Assembly (NCBI GenBank): GCA_003142855.1
Contig: PLNW01000134.1
Coordinates: 21,782 to 85,781 of the forward strand
From: Myxococcales bacterium
Lineage (GTDB): Bacteria; Myxococcota_A; Polyangia; Fen-1088
Direction of reading: 5' to 3'
Length of the DNA: 64,000 nt
Numbering within the stretch: position 1 is the first letter of the stretch; each line of letters opens with the position of its first letter. The position numbers and the translations under genes were made by a program. Of the stretch, positions 63,381-64,000 are shown one piece after another. The notes beneath the pieces were generated by a model. It had not been told where the DNA came from. It saw nothing but the letters and a program-made list of their open reading frames with translations, and ran no database searches.

Positions 63381-63592
63381 TAGACGGGACCACGTCGTCC
63401 AGGCGATCCGCATACGTTCTTCTCCGACCCATCCAAGATCCTGCGCGAACTTGGTTAGTGCCCGCCCAGCCCTGGCCCTGGAAAGAACGGCATGTACCCG
63501 AATGGCTTCGTGCTCGCTGCCGCGATGACCTCCATACGTCGATATCCATACGCGCCCCGCCCGATACGGCGTATGTGCAAATTCACATATAC

Positions 63593-63973
63593 CTAGGCTG
63601 CCAACACCCGATGCCCCACGGCACGTCCGCTGCGCACACCAGGACGGCCCGCCAATTCGAACAGCAGCTTCTTGGTGATGCCAGGGCGCACCTTCAACCC
63701 AACGACCCAATAGCCCACGGAGGCCGGGACGGGGTTTTTGTTCTGCTCCCATTTCTTGACGGTCTCCGAACTCACCACCATGAGGCGGGCGAATTGAGGC
63801 TGAGACACGTTCAAGATCTGCCGGGCTCGCCTGACATCTTCGCCGGTGGTTCTCACATTCAGAATCTCGACCTTGACGCGGGCCTTGCGACCGCGGGCAT
63901 GCTTCACGGCCTCATCCAGGCTCGCCTTGAAGGCTGCCGAAACAGCATCCTTGGGTTTCGTTGTCTTGTTCAT
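63593..63973 (-). CDS. XRE-family antitoxin-like regulator
   Basis: A 126-residue protein with a helix-turn-helix in the middle (VRRARQILNVSQPQFARLMVVSSETVKKWEQNK, about 48-80) similar to HigA and MqsA-type antitoxins. A toxin gene, if present, would lie upstream beyond the window edge; none follows. The 212 bases between 63381 and 63592 contain nothing I recognise. Confidence 0.75.
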   Translation of the reverse strand: MNKTTKPKDAVSAAFKASLDEAVKHARGRKARVKVEILNVRTTGEDVRRARQILNVSQPQFARLMVVSSETVKKWEQNKNPVPASVGYWVVGLKVRPGITKKLLFELAGRPGVRSGRAVGHRVLAA

Positions 63974-64000
63974 GGTCTTCTCCGTGCGCCGGTCAAACCG

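Noticed and set aside
63273..63752. Leftward 159-codon frame near the right edge
   Set aside because: Overlaps the more protein-like plus-strand remnant, has low-complexity Arg/Gly/Trp-rich sequence and no recognised motif.
49867..63973. Chromosomal integron carrying toxin-antitoxin cassettes
   Set aside because: Modules point in both directions in three blocks, there is no integrase, and the repeats lack recognisable attC core sites.

Overview
The window is a GC-rich chromosome segment that spans a replication-origin region. It most resembles the Myxococcota (the former delta-proteobacteria): it carries a CarD/CdnL regulator, a cluster resembling the Glt (Agl/Pgl) gliding-motility trans-envelope complex, and a receiver-DUF4388-TPR regulator. 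The genus cannot be named from the sequence alone.

Bases 1-26,400 hold the origin neighbourhood and housekeeping genes. An rpmH-rnpA-yidD-yidC-trmB series runs leftward and dnaA-dnaN-recF-gyrB runs rightward. Between them lie about 730 bases without a gene, the best candidate for oriC. uvrB, thiE and an RlmI-type methyltransferase lie further left. Right of gyrB come carD, a very basic small protein, a KH-R3H (KhpB/Jag) RNA-binding protein, a fused bioA-bioD with bioF, and rsmG. A consensus parS site overlaps the rsmG stop codon although no parAB is present. A response regulator, tsaD, rsmA and mutM follow.

Bases 26,400-35,200 carry proline synthesis (proC divergent from proB-proA), an isolated FHIPEP (FlhA/SctV) export-gate gene, hisD, and rplU-rpmA-obgE.

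Bases 35,250-47,130 form one rightward cluster of envelope proteins whose stops and starts mostly overlap: a coiled-coil exported protein, TPR proteins, a short exported protein, an inner-membrane protein with a C-terminal AgmX/PglI (TonB-like) domain, an exported helical protein and an outer-membrane beta-barrel. The order and architectures fit GltD-E-F-G-H of Myxococcus. Three sugar-nucleotide genes of the WlbB/WlbC/WlbA type follow (47,177-49,856).

Bases 49,860-64,000 are an accessory island made almost wholly of toxin-antitoxin modules in three orientation blocks: two VapBC pairs and HepT-MntA (leftward); Phd-PIN, MNT-HEPN, an HTH antitoxin, a RelBE-type pair, a DUF4143 ATPase and HipBA (rightward); AbiEi with a truncated AbiEii, an XRE regulator, a ParE-type pair and another XRE regulator (leftward). 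Scattered among them are pieces of dead modules, nearly all of them 3' ends, and several families of short palindromic repeats. Two repeat families keep their stems through paired changes. One 74-base copy has become the start of the gltD-like signal peptide.
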